NCBI RefSeq assembly: GCF_003287285.1
Contig: NZ_QMIG01000008.1
Location: forward strand, 1-64,000
Direction: 5' to 3'
DNA length: 64,000 bases
From: Phytoactinopolyspora halophila
GTDB taxonomy: Bacteria > Actinomycetota > Actinomycetes > Jiangellales > Jiangellaceae
In this document: piece by piece, positions 9,303-17,295 of the stretch
How positions within the stretch are numbered: position 1 is the first letter of the stretch
Layout of the letters: each line of letters begins with the position of its first letter
Translations under genes and position numbers: made by a program
The notes under the pieces: generated by a model
The model's input: the letters and a program-made list of their open reading frames with translations, nothing else
Database searches by the model: none
What the model was told of the DNA's origin: nothing

Positions 9303-9414
9303 ACCCGCACCTCCCCGGAGGATGTATATGGAATGTACAGCTCCTACTACGCTATCCGAGCGAACCAGCTGACAAGACATCGACCAGCCCAGTCCGACAC
9401 GAGAGGAACCGACC

Positions 9415-9669
9415 GTGCCGAAATCCCGCCGCCGTAAGAGTGACGACTCCGCCGTGCAGGAACAGCGTGGAGACCGCGAGCCAGGGACCTCGGGTCGCTG
9501 GGTCGTGCCGACGATGCTCACGCTCCTCATCCTGGGCCTCGTCTGGATCGTGACGTACTACCTCCTTCGGGAGTACATCCCGTTCATGGAGACGCTCGGA
9601 GGATGGAACCTGGTCATCGGAATGGGGTTGATCACCGGAGGGTTCGTCGTCGCGACCCAGTGGGAGTGA
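9415..9669 (+). CDS. crgA: CrgA: cell division protein
   Basis: An 84-residue protein with a basic, hydrophilic N-terminus starting MPKSRRRKSDD, followed by two membrane helices (WVVPTMLTLLILGLVWIVTYY and LVIGMGLITGGFVVATQW). The first helix contains the CrgA hallmark of a membrane segment followed by YYLLREYIPFM. CrgA interacts with FtsZ, FtsQ, FtsI and CwsA homologues and modulates septation. Size and topology are standard. Starts at GTG. Confidence 0.94.
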   Translation: MPKSRRRKSDDSAVQEQRGDREPGTSGRWVVPTMLTLLILGLVWIVTYYLLREYIPFMETLGGWNLVIGMGLITGGFVVATQWE

Positions 9670-9716
9670 TGGTGAGAGCCGGATGGGCGAGTGACGCGAT
9701 GCCTACTCGGCTACCG

Positions 9717-9900
9717 CCGTCCACAACCAACTGTGGACAGTTCGTGTCGATATCCACACCCTTTGCCAGATTGACGACGATTCTTCATGATCGTCGTCAT
9801 TTCCGTCCTGCGCTGTGACGACAAGTTATCCACAAGCTCATTCCACAGGTGTGATTACACGGGTGTAGTTTTCCCCACTGTGGACCACACCTGTGGATAA
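9717..9900. promoter_or_regulatory. DnaA-box cluster outside oriC
   Basis: The 237-bp gap between crgA and the rhomboid gene holds about seven DnaA-box-like 9-mers. TTATCCACA is exact at 9826-9834 and again on the other strand at 9892-9900. Near matches lie at 9717-9725, 9732-9740 (reverse), 9750-9758, 9839-9847 and 9879-9887 (reverse). The boxes are closer to the classic consensus than most of those in the dnaN-dnaA gap 32 kb away. A DnaA-titrating or initiation-damping role is inferred by analogy with clusters described in Streptomyces. Confidence 0.75.
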
Positions 9901-9906
9901 CTTGGG

Positions 9907-10800
9907 TCACGCCAAGGTGAGGAGAAGGGTGCCCGCGATCCCGAGCGCGACCACTACGCTGCCCGCCACGCCCCACACCGCACGGTGCCGGCGTGGGGCG
10001 CGAGCGAAGACGAGCGCGAGCAGCGCGCCCACAACCAGGCCCCCGAGGTGTGCTCGCCAGTCAATGCCGGGAACCGTGAACCCGATCACCACATTGAGGG
10101 CCAGGATTACCACCACGGCGCTGACGTCTCGCCCGAACTGCCTCATCACGACGAACAGGGCGCCCAGCAGGCCGAAGACGGCGCCCGACGCTCCCAGCGA
10201 CATCGTGTACGGACCGGCGGCGAGCAGGGAGGCCGCCGAGCCGCCCAGCGCCGACAAGAGATAGAGCGTGATGAACCGCCACCGCCCCAGCACGGGTTCC
10301 AGCGCCTTGCCGAGGATGAACAGCGCCAGCATGTTCATACCGATATGCCAGACCTGCTGGTGGATGAACGCCGCGGTCAACAGGCGATACAGCTCGCCGT
10401 CGACGACGCCGATCGACACCGGGTCCGGGGAGTAACCGAGGACGAGGGCGAACCGGGCGGGAATCTCGTCCCAGCTGGCCCCGTAGACCATCCGCATCTG
10501 ATCCGACACCGGGCCGGTCTGCACCACCAGGACCAGGAGCCAGATCGCGACGTTGATCCCGATCAGGGTCTTGGTGATCAGATCCCCGTGCTCGCGGACC
10601 TTACCTCCGAGCACCGTCCTGGCCTGCCGAACCGACTTGTTGCCTTGCTGAATGCATTCCGGGCACTGAAAGCCCACCGGAGCCGTCGTCATGCAGTCCG
10701 GACAGATGTGACGCTCGCAGCGCGAACACCGGACATAGGTCTCGCGATCGGCGTGCCGGTAACATGTCGGCACGCTCGTGCTGTCGGGATTCGAACTCAC
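9907..10800 (-). CDS. Rhomboid-family intramembrane serine protease with zinc-binding head
   Basis: A 297-residue protein. Residues about 12-55 carry a B-box-like zinc motif (CYRHADRETYVRCSRCERH, then CPDC and CPEC), followed by six membrane helices of a rhomboid domain. The catalytic Ser lies in SLGASGAVFGLLGAL and the His in WRAHLGGLVVG. Rhomboids cut transmembrane substrates within the bilayer; the substrate here is unknown. This zinc-headed form next to ppiA is common in actinobacteria. Starts at GTG. Confidence 0.92.
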   Translation of the reverse strand: MSSNPDSTSVPTCYRHADRETYVRCSRCERHICPDCMTTAPVGFQCPECIQQGNKSVRQARTVLGGKVREHGDLITKTLIGINVAIWLLVLVVQTGPVSDQMRMVYGASWDEIPARFALVLGYSPDPVSIGVVDGELYRLLTAAFIHQQVWHIGMNMLALFILGKALEPVLGRWRFITLYLLSALGGSAASLLAAGPYTMSLGASGAVFGLLGALFVVMRQFGRDVSAVVVILALNVVIGFTVPGIDWRAHLGGLVVGALLALVFARAPRRHRAVWGVAGSVVVALGIAGTLLLTLA

Positions 10801-10831
10801 GTCGCTCCAGTGTGCAGTCGTTCGGAACGGG

Positions 10832-11356
10832 CTAGCTTCGCGTGATCGTCACCGACTCGACGACGACGGATTCGACGGGACGATCGGCACGGTCCGTTTC
10901 CGTCGCCGCGATGGCGTCGACCACCTGACGGCTCTCGGCGTCGGCGACCTCACCAAAGATCGTATGCTTGCGGTTCAAGTGCGGCTGCGGGCCGACGGTG
11001 ATGAAGAATTGCGAACCGTTCGTGTTCGGACCAGCATTCGCCATCGCCAACAGGTACGAGCGGTCGAAGACCAGCTCGGGATGGAACTCGTCGGGGAAAT
11101 TGTATCCGGGCCCGCCGCGGCCGTTCCCGAGCGGGTCGCCACCCTGGATCATGAACCCAGGTATCACTCTATGAAAGATCGTTCCGTCGTAAAGCTTCTC
11201 GGTGGTCTGCTCGCCCGTCGACGGGTCAACCCACTCCCGGGCGCCCTCGGCGAGATCCGCGAAGTTGCGTACCGTCTTCGGCGCATGGTTCGGGAACAGG
11301 TTCACCGTGATGTCCCCACGGTTGGTACTCAGACGTGCTTGCGTTGCGTCGGCCAC
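10832..11356 (-). CDS. ppiA: Cyclophilin-type peptidyl-prolyl cis-trans isomerase
   Basis: A 174-residue single-domain cyclophilin. The core blocks are FHRVIPGFMIQGGDP, NGSQFFITV and HTIFGEV, with the catalytic Arg in FHRVI. It catalyses proline isomerisation, probably in the cytoplasm since no signal peptide is seen. GTG at 11356 is chosen because an AAAGG site lies a few bases upstream and the product aligns with family N-termini (VADATQARLSTNRGD). In-frame starts up to 11491 would add a leader unlike other members. Confidence 0.92.
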   Translation of the reverse strand: MADATQARLSTNRGDITVNLFPNHAPKTVRNFADLAEGAREWVDPSTGEQTTEKLYDGTIFHRVIPGFMIQGGDPLGNGRGGPGYNFPDEFHPELVFDRSYLLAMANAGPNTNGSQFFITVGPQPHLNRKHTIFGEVADAESRQVVDAIAATETDRADRPVESVVVESVTITRS

Positions 11357-11511
11357 AGTCTGCCTTTCGGATTGATGCATCGATTTGACTTCATCTTCCC
11401 ACGCCGGGCTCTTAGTAGGCATAGGGTCGGAAAGCAAGGCATGATCTAGAGAGGATATGGCTAACGAATGGCCGTGGGCCCGAGCCAACATGATGAACGA
11501 GGAGGCCCGTC

Positions 11512-12330
11512 GTGAGTAGGTTGTTCCGCATGAGACGGAAGAAGAACCAAGAAAAGGCTGTCGCAGAGGCGAGGGAGGCTGCTATCCACGCACGTAACGC
11601 GGCACGCAATGCGGGAAGGCGCGCACGGGACGCGGCTGAACCAGTCGTCGGATCTGCGCGGGAACGAGTCGGGCCGTTCGTCGACTCGGCCGCAGAACGC
11701 ATGGGCCCACGTATGGACGCGGCCCGGGCCAGGGTCGGCCCGAAGGCCCGTCAGGCGCGCGAGTCGTTCACAAGCGACGTCGTACCGCGCATGGCTGGCT
11801 CGGTTGCCGGTGCGGCTGACAAGCTCTCCGAGCGTGCACACGAGCTGTCGGAGCGCGCGGCCGAGATCGCCGAGGAACCGAAGCGTCAACGCCGAAAGCG
11901 GCGTCGGCGTCGCGTGTTGCTCGTCCTGAGCGCGTTTGCCGCTGCCGGCGCGGCTGTCGGCGGTGTGTTGAAGCGCCGAAGCGACGAGCAATGGGCCACG
12001 TACGACCCGTCCGCCGGTCCGTGGGCTCCCGCGCCGGAACCGGCCAAGGAAGACGAGCAGGGTTCGTCGGCCGGAGAATCCACCGCGGAGAAGGTCGGCA
12101 CGGAAGGCGACCGCGACGAGCAGTCTGCGGACTCGAGCCAGGCGGCACAGGGGTCCGGCCAGACCTCCGGAACCTCCAGCCAAGACGCAACCAAGAAGAC
12201 GGCCGCGAAGAAGGCTACGACGGCCAAGAAGTCGACAGCCAAGAAGTCCACATCGACGACGAACGAAACGTCCAGCACGTCCGGGAGCTCGTCGGGCGGA
12301 GATCAGGCAACGCTGGACAACCAGAACTGA
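11512..12330 (+). CDS. DUF5324-like coiled-coil membrane protein
   Basis: A 272-residue protein rich in Ala, Arg and Glu. The N-terminal ~115 residues are amphipathic repeats (NAARNAGRRARDAAEPVV-like) resembling apolipoprotein or DUF5324 proteins. One membrane helix follows (about 125-148, RRVLLVLSAFAAAGAAVGG), then a disordered tail ending in Lys/Ala/Thr/Ser repeats (AKKATTAKKSTAKKST). A protein of this kind sits beside ppiA in Streptomyces too. Function is unknown; the basic histone H1-like tail could bind DNA or cell-wall polymer. Confidence 0.75.
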   Translation: MSRLFRMRRKKNQEKAVAEAREAAIHARNAARNAGRRARDAAEPVVGSARERVGPFVDSAAERMGPRMDAARARVGPKARQARESFTSDVVPRMAGSVAGAADKLSERAHELSERAAEIAEEPKRQRRKRRRRRVLLVLSAFAAAGAAVGGVLKRRSDEQWATYDPSAGPWAPAPEPAKEDEQGSSAGESTAEKVGTEGDRDEQSADSSQAAQGSGQTSGTSSQDATKKTAAKKATTAKKSTAKKSTSTTNETSSTSGSSSGGDQATLDNQN

Positions 12331-12368
12331 CGTACCTTGGCGTCACGTTCGATGACGTACGCGGAAGC

Positions 12369-12405
12369 GGCCTCGTGCTGGACACTCTCCACCACGAGGC
12401 CCTTT
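12369..12405 (+). terminator. Candidate rho-independent terminator after the DUF5324-like gene
   Basis: GGCCTCGTG (12369-12377) pairs exactly with CACGAGGCC (12393-12401) across a 15-base loop, followed by CTTTCCC. It lies just past the stop of the forward gene and before the end of the convergent methyltransferase gene. The T-run is weak. Confidence 0.45.
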
Positions 12406-12409
12406 CCCG

Positions 12410-13150
12410 TCAGCACGGCGGGCGGGTTCCCAGAAAGACTTCTCGTGGTGGCCGGTCCTCCGTGTTCCGCTCGGTCACCACATCGACCCGGAATCCCGCA
12501 TCACGGAGGATCTGCCGCCACGCCTCCCGGCTGAACAGGCCAGTGCGATGGGTCTCGTGCACCACGGTGGTTCCCGACTCGGGGGCGTGCAGCAGGAACA
12601 CGTACTCGGTCTGGATGACGGTATCTTCGACGTCCGGGTCCCAGCTCCACGCGAGGAAGCGCGCACCACGATCAGCGTCGTCGCTGCCCCCGTGCTCGGT
12701 GTACGGTTCGAACGTCTCGGCTACGTCATCAGGGACAAAGACGGCTAACCCGCCCGGGTGGCAATGAGCGAACGCGGTGTCGACGGCCTGCCGCAGCTCT
12801 GATTCGGTCAGCATGTAGCCGATCGCATCATGCACGAAGATCGCGTCGAACGTCTCGTCGAGCCGGATAGTTCGCATGTCACCCGCGTGATGCACGCACT
12901 CCGGATTGAGCCGCCGCGATATGGCGAGCATGTTCTCGGACAACTCAACCAAGGTCATGGTGAATCGCGACTTCAAGTGAGCGGCATTGTTGCCTCCGCC
13001 GCTGCCGAGCTCCAGGACACTGCGCACGGGATGAGAAGCACGGCCCAGCACCTCCGCGAAAAAGGCCGCCTCCTCCACGTACTCGCTGGGTGGAGAGATC
13101 AGTGGCCACCATCCCGCGAGCTCGTTGTAGAGCTGGTATTCGTTTGGCAT
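12410..13150 (-). CDS. SAM-dependent class I methyltransferase
   Basis: A 246-residue protein with a Rossmann methyltransferase fold. Motif I is VLELGSGGGNNAAHL; an acidic residue ends strand 2 near TLVELSENML; HAGDMRTIRL and DAIFVHDAIGYM follow. It begins MPNEYQLYNELAGWWP, a pattern seen in small-molecule methyltransferases of this class. The substrate cannot be told from sequence. The start at 13150 is chosen because homologues begin near here; in-frame codons up to 13222 add a low-complexity leader. Convergent with the DUF5324-like gene. Confidence 0.85.
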   Translation of the reverse strand: MPNEYQLYNELAGWWPLISPPSEYVEEAAFFAEVLGRASHPVRSVLELGSGGGNNAAHLKSRFTMTLVELSENMLAISRRLNPECVHHAGDMRTIRLDETFDAIFVHDAIGYMLTESELRQAVDTAFAHCHPGGLAVFVPDDVAETFEPYTEHGGSDDADRGARFLAWSWDPDVEDTVIQTEYVFLLHAPESGTTVVHETHRTGLFSREAWRQILRDAGFRVDVVTERNTEDRPPREVFLGTRPPC

Positions 13151-13209
13151 GGACCTATGATGCTCCGCCGAGGATGTCTTTCTACTCGTTCTGCCGGCCC
13201 TCCCGTCCG

Positions 13210-13872
13210 TCATGTCGTCCATGGCGTACCGAGACCACGGAGGAATCCGAGTTTTTCGGCGGCTTCGGTGTTCGGCGCACTGCTGTACACAACGACACGT
13301 AGATCCCCGGAGGGAACGGCGAGAACGTCGCAGTCGAGTTCGAGCGTTCCCACATCGGGGTGGTGCACTGTCTTGGTCTGCGTCGTGTGAGCACCAACCA
13401 CATGCGAGTCCCAGAGGTGTCCGAAGCGTGCGCTGACATCACGCAACTCGGTCAGCAGAGCTCGCAGCCCCACATCGACTGGATAGCGGGCACTCGTCGC
13501 TCTCAGATCGGCGACCACGGCGGCTTCAAAACTGCGTGCCCGTTCCGGCGTGTGAGTCACGCGCCCGACTTGCCCCGTGAAGTGCTGCCACACCACGTTG
13601 CGATCACGCTCCGCAAGCCCAGAGGGATCGCCGAGCAGCTCAGCATATAGCCGGTTCCACGACATCAGGGTCCATGCCGCGTCGAATACGCCTACCGGTG
13701 TGCCCTCCAGCCAGTCGATCAACCGCTGCACACTCCGGGAGATATCTGTCGGTATGTCGTGGCGCATCGGCTCCGAATGACCGGCCAGAAGGAACAGGTG
13801 CCGCCGTTCCTCGTCAGCGAGACGAAGTGCGCGCGCCAACGCGGTGAGATCGGCGTCATGACGAGCGATCAC
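13210..13872 (-). pseudogene. 5'-truncated MmyB-type XRE-family regulator
   Basis: The readable protein (220 residues from a GTG at 13872) matches the C-terminal ligand-binding half of MmyB-like regulators, such as VFDAAWTLMSWNRLYAELLGD, RSFEAAVVADLRA and DSHVV. The usual N-terminal HTH (about 60 residues ending near LDALARALRL) is missing: the homology begins at LTALARALRLADEERRHLF, and an in-frame TAG lies just upstream at 13885-13887. Without the HTH it cannot act as a normal DNA-binding regulator. The break lies opposite the break of a DsbA-like stump on the other strand. Confidence 0.75.
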
Positions 13873-14022
13873 GGGGCTGCTCGACTACGCGCCGAGCTCG
13901 ACCGGGTGCAGCGGCTCGGCATCGAATCTGTGCCGGTCTTTTACTTCGACGACGGATCCGTCCTGGACGGTGAGCAGGCCGAGGAAACCCTTCTGGCGGC
14001 GCTCGACACGCTCACTACTTAG
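13858..14022 (+). pseudogene. 3' stump of a DsbA/FrnE-like thiol oxidoreductase gene
   Basis: About 45 residues (LRAELDRVQRLGIESVPVFYFDDG... then DGEQAEETLLAALDTL) fit the C-terminal end of FrnE/DsbA-family oxidoreductases, including the cis-Pro region (GIxxVPxFxF) and the final helix. The CxxC thioredoxin half is absent. The 5' side runs directly into the truncated MmyB gene on the opposite strand, so this looks like what remains after a deletion. It overlaps the end of the next gene by 8 bp. Confidence 0.6.
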
Positions 14023-14284
14023 CCCCGCGCCGTCCCGTAATGGCCCGCCACAGCACCAACAGGACGAGCGCTCCACCGATGGCAGTCAGCCACGATGAAA
14101 GACTCCAGAACTCATCGAGCGGCTCGGCGTCGAACAGGGCGCCTGCGAGGAATCCTCCGAGCACCGCACCGACGACGCCGACAAGCATCGTGACGATGAT
14201 TCCACCGGGATCTCTGCCAGGGAGGATGACCTTTGCAATCGCACCGCAGATCAGGCCGAGGATGAGAAACGCGATAATGCCCAC
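14015..14284 (-). CDS. GlsB/YeaQ/YmgE family membrane protein
   Basis: An 89-residue protein with three hydrophobic helices and the family pattern of glycine-rich segments (ILGLICGAIAKVILPG, GGIIVTMLVGVVGAVLGGFLAG). The transglycosylase-associated name of this family is historical. Members are small stress-linked membrane proteins without a proven enzyme activity. An AGGTGCC stretch precedes the ATG. Confidence 0.88.
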   Translation of the reverse strand: MGIIAFLILGLICGAIAKVILPGRDPGGIIVTMLVGVVGAVLGGFLAGALFDAEPLDEFWSLSSWLTAIGGALVLLVLWRAITGRRGAK

Positions 14285-14456
14285 GATGGCACCTCCTTCG
14301 CCTTGATCTCACAGCCTACCCACCGTGCGCCGTTCTCACCGGCTAAAAGAAATGTTCGCCGACGACATAGCCACCGCTGGCCATGATCAGTTTCCCTCGG
14401 ACCGACGACGACGTTGTTGACATCACCTGTCAGGGATCGGTGACACGATCCACGAT

Positions 14457-15371
14457 ATGAGTGATGCATTGGAAGGCAAGGTTGCGCTGGTTGCAGGTGC
14501 GACGCGGGGTGCCGGTCGCGGCATCGCCGTGGAGCTGGGTGCCGCTGGAGCCACCGTCTACGTCACAGGACGAAGCACCCGGGAGCAGCGATCGGAGCTG
14601 GACCGCCCGGAGACGATCGAGGAGACCGCCGAGCTGGTGACCGCGGCCGGTGGCCGTGGTATTGCGGTGCAGGTCGACCACATGGAGCCCGACCAAGTGC
14701 GGGCGCTCGTGGAGCGTATCGATCGGGAGCAGGCGCGGCTGGATGTCCTAGTCAACGACATCTGGGGTGGAGAGCTGCTGGCCAGCTGGGACGACAGGCT
14801 GTGGGAACACTCGCTGGACGACGGTTTTCGTCTCCTTCGGCTCGCCATCGACACTCACATCATCACCAGCCATTACGCCCTGCCCATGCTCATTCGGCGG
14901 CCGGGAGGGCTCGTCGTCGAGATCACCGACGGGACCATCGAGTACAACGCCACCAACTACCGGGTCTCCTTCTTCTACGACCTGGCGAAGGTATCCGTCA
15001 CGCGAATGGCATTCGCGCAAGCGCGAGAGGTGGCGCCATACGGAGCAACAGCAGTGTCACTGACGCCGGGCTGGTTGCGTTCGGAGATGATGTTGGGTCA
15101 CTTTGGCGTGACCGAGGAGAACTGGCGCGATGCGCTCGCCCAGGTTCCCCATTTCGCGATCTCTGAGACTCCGGCGTTCGTCGGACGTGCGGTGGCTGCG
15201 TTGGCAGCCGATCCCGCCGTGGCACGTTGGAATGGAGAATCGCTGTCCAGCGGGCAGTTGGCTCAACACTATGGCTTCACCGACGTGGACGGGAGCCAGC
15301 CCGACGCATGGCGGTATCTCGTCGAGGTTCAAGATGCCGGCAAGCCGGCCGATGTCTCCGGATACCGCTGA
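14457..15371 (+). CDS. Short-chain dehydrogenase/reductase
   Basis: A 304-residue SDR. The cofactor motif is GATRGAGRGIAVELG, followed by TGRSTRE, which favours NADP(H). The NNAG-like segment is changed to VNDIWGGEL, and the catalytic pair appears as Y(DLA)K in FFYDLAKVSV. These are features of the subgroup often annotated simply as SDR family oxidoreductase, longer than the classical 250 residues. The substrate is unknown. It is divergent from the GlsB-like gene, with 172 bp between them. Confidence 0.88.
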   Translation: MSDALEGKVALVAGATRGAGRGIAVELGAAGATVYVTGRSTREQRSELDRPETIEETAELVTAAGGRGIAVQVDHMEPDQVRALVERIDREQARLDVLVNDIWGGELLASWDDRLWEHSLDDGFRLLRLAIDTHIITSHYALPMLIRRPGGLVVEITDGTIEYNATNYRVSFFYDLAKVSVTRMAFAQAREVAPYGATAVSLTPGWLRSEMMLGHFGVTEENWRDALAQVPHFAISETPAFVGRAVAALAADPAVARWNGESLSSGQLAQHYGFTDVDGSQPDAWRYLVEVQDAGKPADVSGYR

Positions 15372-15644
15372 GTACGTCACTGTCGGCAGCCGCATCGTCG
15401 CGCAATGTAAACACGGCTCTTGACACGGACCACGTCGTGATCAACGATGGTTTTCTATTAAAAAACTTTCCTATCTAAGTCACCAAGCCGTTGCTCATGG
15501 ATCGCTAGGGGGTGGTAGCCAAGAAAAGTGGAAATCTTGTTTTCATTTCATGTCTCGGCGATTGAGCAGTCAGGAAGGAGGACCGAGCGAACGGGTGGGA
15601 CGAGCGAACAGGGGGAAGTGAACAACTGAAGGAGGGACCGGAAC
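15372..15644. other. Intergenic region upstream of the LPMO gene
   Basis: 273 bp without a supported gene. It contains a TTGACA hexamer at 15420 and an A/T-rich patch around 15450-15480, unusual in this genome and likely promoter DNA. A strong GAAGGAGG ribosome site precedes the LPMO start. I do not see a recognisable DasR operator. Confidence 0.4.
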
Positions 15645-16499
15645 ATGAAACGTACGTTGATCCGGACCGGAATCACCACGTTCACAGGCACCGCCACGGT
15701 GGTCGCCCTGGGGCTCGTCGGTGCTCCATCTGCAGCGGCACACGGCTACACCGACAGCCCAGTCAGCAGGCAGCTACATTGCTCGGAAGGAACGGTGGAC
15801 AACTGCGGCCCCATCCAGTGGGAGCCGCAGAGCGTGGAAGGACCTGACGGTTTTCCAGAATCAGGTCCACCCGACGGCAAGATCTGTGCCGGTGGCAACG
15901 AGGCGTTCGCGCCCCTGGACAACCCGCGCAGCGGGAACTGGCCCGCCGAACAGCTGCAAGCGGGCGCCAGCCACGAGTTCCAGTGGACATTCACCGCACC
16001 GCACAGCACCTCGAAGTTCGAGTACTTCATCACCAACGACAACTACAACCCGCTCGAACCGCTCACGAGGGACATGCTGGAACCCGAGCCGTTCGTCACG
16101 ATCCCATTCCAAGGGCAGCCACCATTCGAGTACTCGCATGTCTCCCAGCTGCCCGCCAACAAGGAAGGCAGGCACCTGATCCTGGCAGTATGGACGGTGG
16201 CCGACACGGCCAATGCCTTCTACGCCTGCAGTGACGTGGAGTTCGGCGACGGAGGCGGGGATCCGCCCGACCCGCCGGATCCGCCCGATCCCCCGGAGGA
16301 GTGCGACGAGCCGACCTGGGACCCGGACACGGTCTACCTGGGTGGCGACACCGTCAGCCACGAGGGCGCAGAGTACCGCGCCCGGTGGTGGACGCAGGGC
16401 CAAGAGCCTGGCACTGGTGGTGAATGGAGTGTCTGGGAAGCGCTCGGCGACTGTGAAGAGCCGTCCTCGTCGACCTTGACGAGTGTGGGCGCCTGGTAG
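15645..16499 (+). CDS. Secreted AA10 lytic polysaccharide monooxygenase with chitin-binding module
   Basis: A 284-residue protein. Residues 1-32 are a Sec-type signal peptide ending in AAA. Mature enzymes of this family begin with the copper-coordinating His, here His33 in AHGYTDSPVSR. The AA10 domain (33 to ~200) has the family pattern through FEYFITNDNYNP and HLILAVW. A Pro/Asp-rich linker (DPPDPPDPPDPP) leads to a CBM5/12-like module (about 222-270, TWDPDTVYLGGDTVSHEG) with the expected surface Trp residues. Family role: oxidative cleavage of chitin or cellulose outside the cell. The module favours chitin. It is a lone gene. Confidence 0.92.
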   Translation: MKRTLIRTGITTFTGTATVVALGLVGAPSAAAHGYTDSPVSRQLHCSEGTVDNCGPIQWEPQSVEGPDGFPESGPPDGKICAGGNEAFAPLDNPRSGNWPAEQLQAGASHEFQWTFTAPHSTSKFEYFITNDNYNPLEPLTRDMLEPEPFVTIPFQGQPPFEYSHVSQLPANKEGRHLILAVWTVADTANAFYACSDVEFGDGGGDPPDPPDPPDPPEECDEPTWDPDTVYLGGDTVSHEGAEYRARWWTQGQEPGTGGEWSVWEALGDCEEPSSSTLTSVGAW

Positions 16500-16506
16500 T
16501 TAGTAC

Positions 16507-16570
16507 GCGACGCCGGCCGGACGCCTCGGTGGCCACACATACGCACCGCGGTGTCCGGCTGGCGGAGCGA
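16507..16570 (+). terminator. Candidate terminator hairpin after the LPMO gene
   Basis: A long imperfect inverted repeat (CGCCGGCCGGACGCC against GGTGTCCGGCTGGCG) lies just after the LPMO stop. No T-run follows. Confidence 0.3.
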
Positions 16571-16692
16571 CAGAGCGTTTTGGATGCCGATGACGTGTGC
16601 ATGTCGCAGGCATGCGATAGTGACGAGGATTTGGCCACGCCTCCGTGTCTCCTTGATGTCATCGCAACCGTACGCGCTGAGGAAATGAACCG

Positions 16693-17295
16693 ATGAGCAC
16701 ACCCGAGCCCGACGAGGCGGCGCAAACTACCGAACACCGGATCGCCGTTCTCGAAGACGAACTTCGGAAACAGAAAACGTTCGGTGGCTATGCCCGGCTA
16801 TATGCACCGCTTGCTGCGCTATCCGCGACGTTATCCTTCACGCCGATCTTGAACGATGTCGTCGTCGAGCACGGCGGCGGAACGGAGAGCCGGCGCACGT
16901 TCGGCACGCTGTGGGATATGGCAGGGCGTTCCGGGGGAGATCCGGCGGCGCTCGGCATCATGCTGGTGGGGATCTTTACTGCGTTACTGGTCGCCGCGAC
17001 ATGGCGACCCACCACTCTCGGGCTGCCAGTGGGCATCGTCGTGGCTGGCGTACCGATCCTTCTCATGCTGATCGTCCGGCCAAGCACCGGAAGCCCCACA
17101 CCCGATCTGAGTCCGTACGGCGTGGTGGGCGTGGTAGTCATCGTGTCGGCCTGCCTTCTGGCCGTCGTCCAGGCGGCGCATCATCTGTCTTCAACACACG
17201 GGACGGGCTCGGACACCGGGACAGAGCTAGAGACGCCTACCGCGCCGGACGCGGCTCCGGACGCAGCCACAGACCCCCGCGCGGACGAAGCGTGA
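16693..17295 (+). CDS. Hypothetical four-helix membrane protein
   Basis: A 200-residue protein. It has an acidic N-terminus with a short predicted coiled coil (EHRIAVLEDELRKQ), four hydrophobic segments between about residues 40 and 160, and an Ala/Pro/Asp/Thr-rich tail. I do not recognise the family. The last 59 bp overlap the 3' end of the convergent P450 gene, so the two transcripts are antisense there. Confidence 0.7.
   Translation: MSTPEPDEAAQTTEHRIAVLEDELRKQKTFGGYARLYAPLAALSATLSFTPILNDVVVEHGGGTESRRTFGTLWDMAGRSGGDPAALGIMLVGIFTALLVAATWRPTTLGLPVGIVVAGVPILLMLIVRPSTGSPTPDLSPYGVVGVVVIVSACLLAVVQAAHHLSSTHGTGSDTGTELETPTAPDAAPDAATDPRADEA

Noticed and set aside
10785-10800. A T-arm-like string (GGGATTCGAACTC) near the rhomboid start
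   Set aside because: It suggested a tRNA or an att fragment, but no acceptor or anticodon arm can be folded around it and it is coding.
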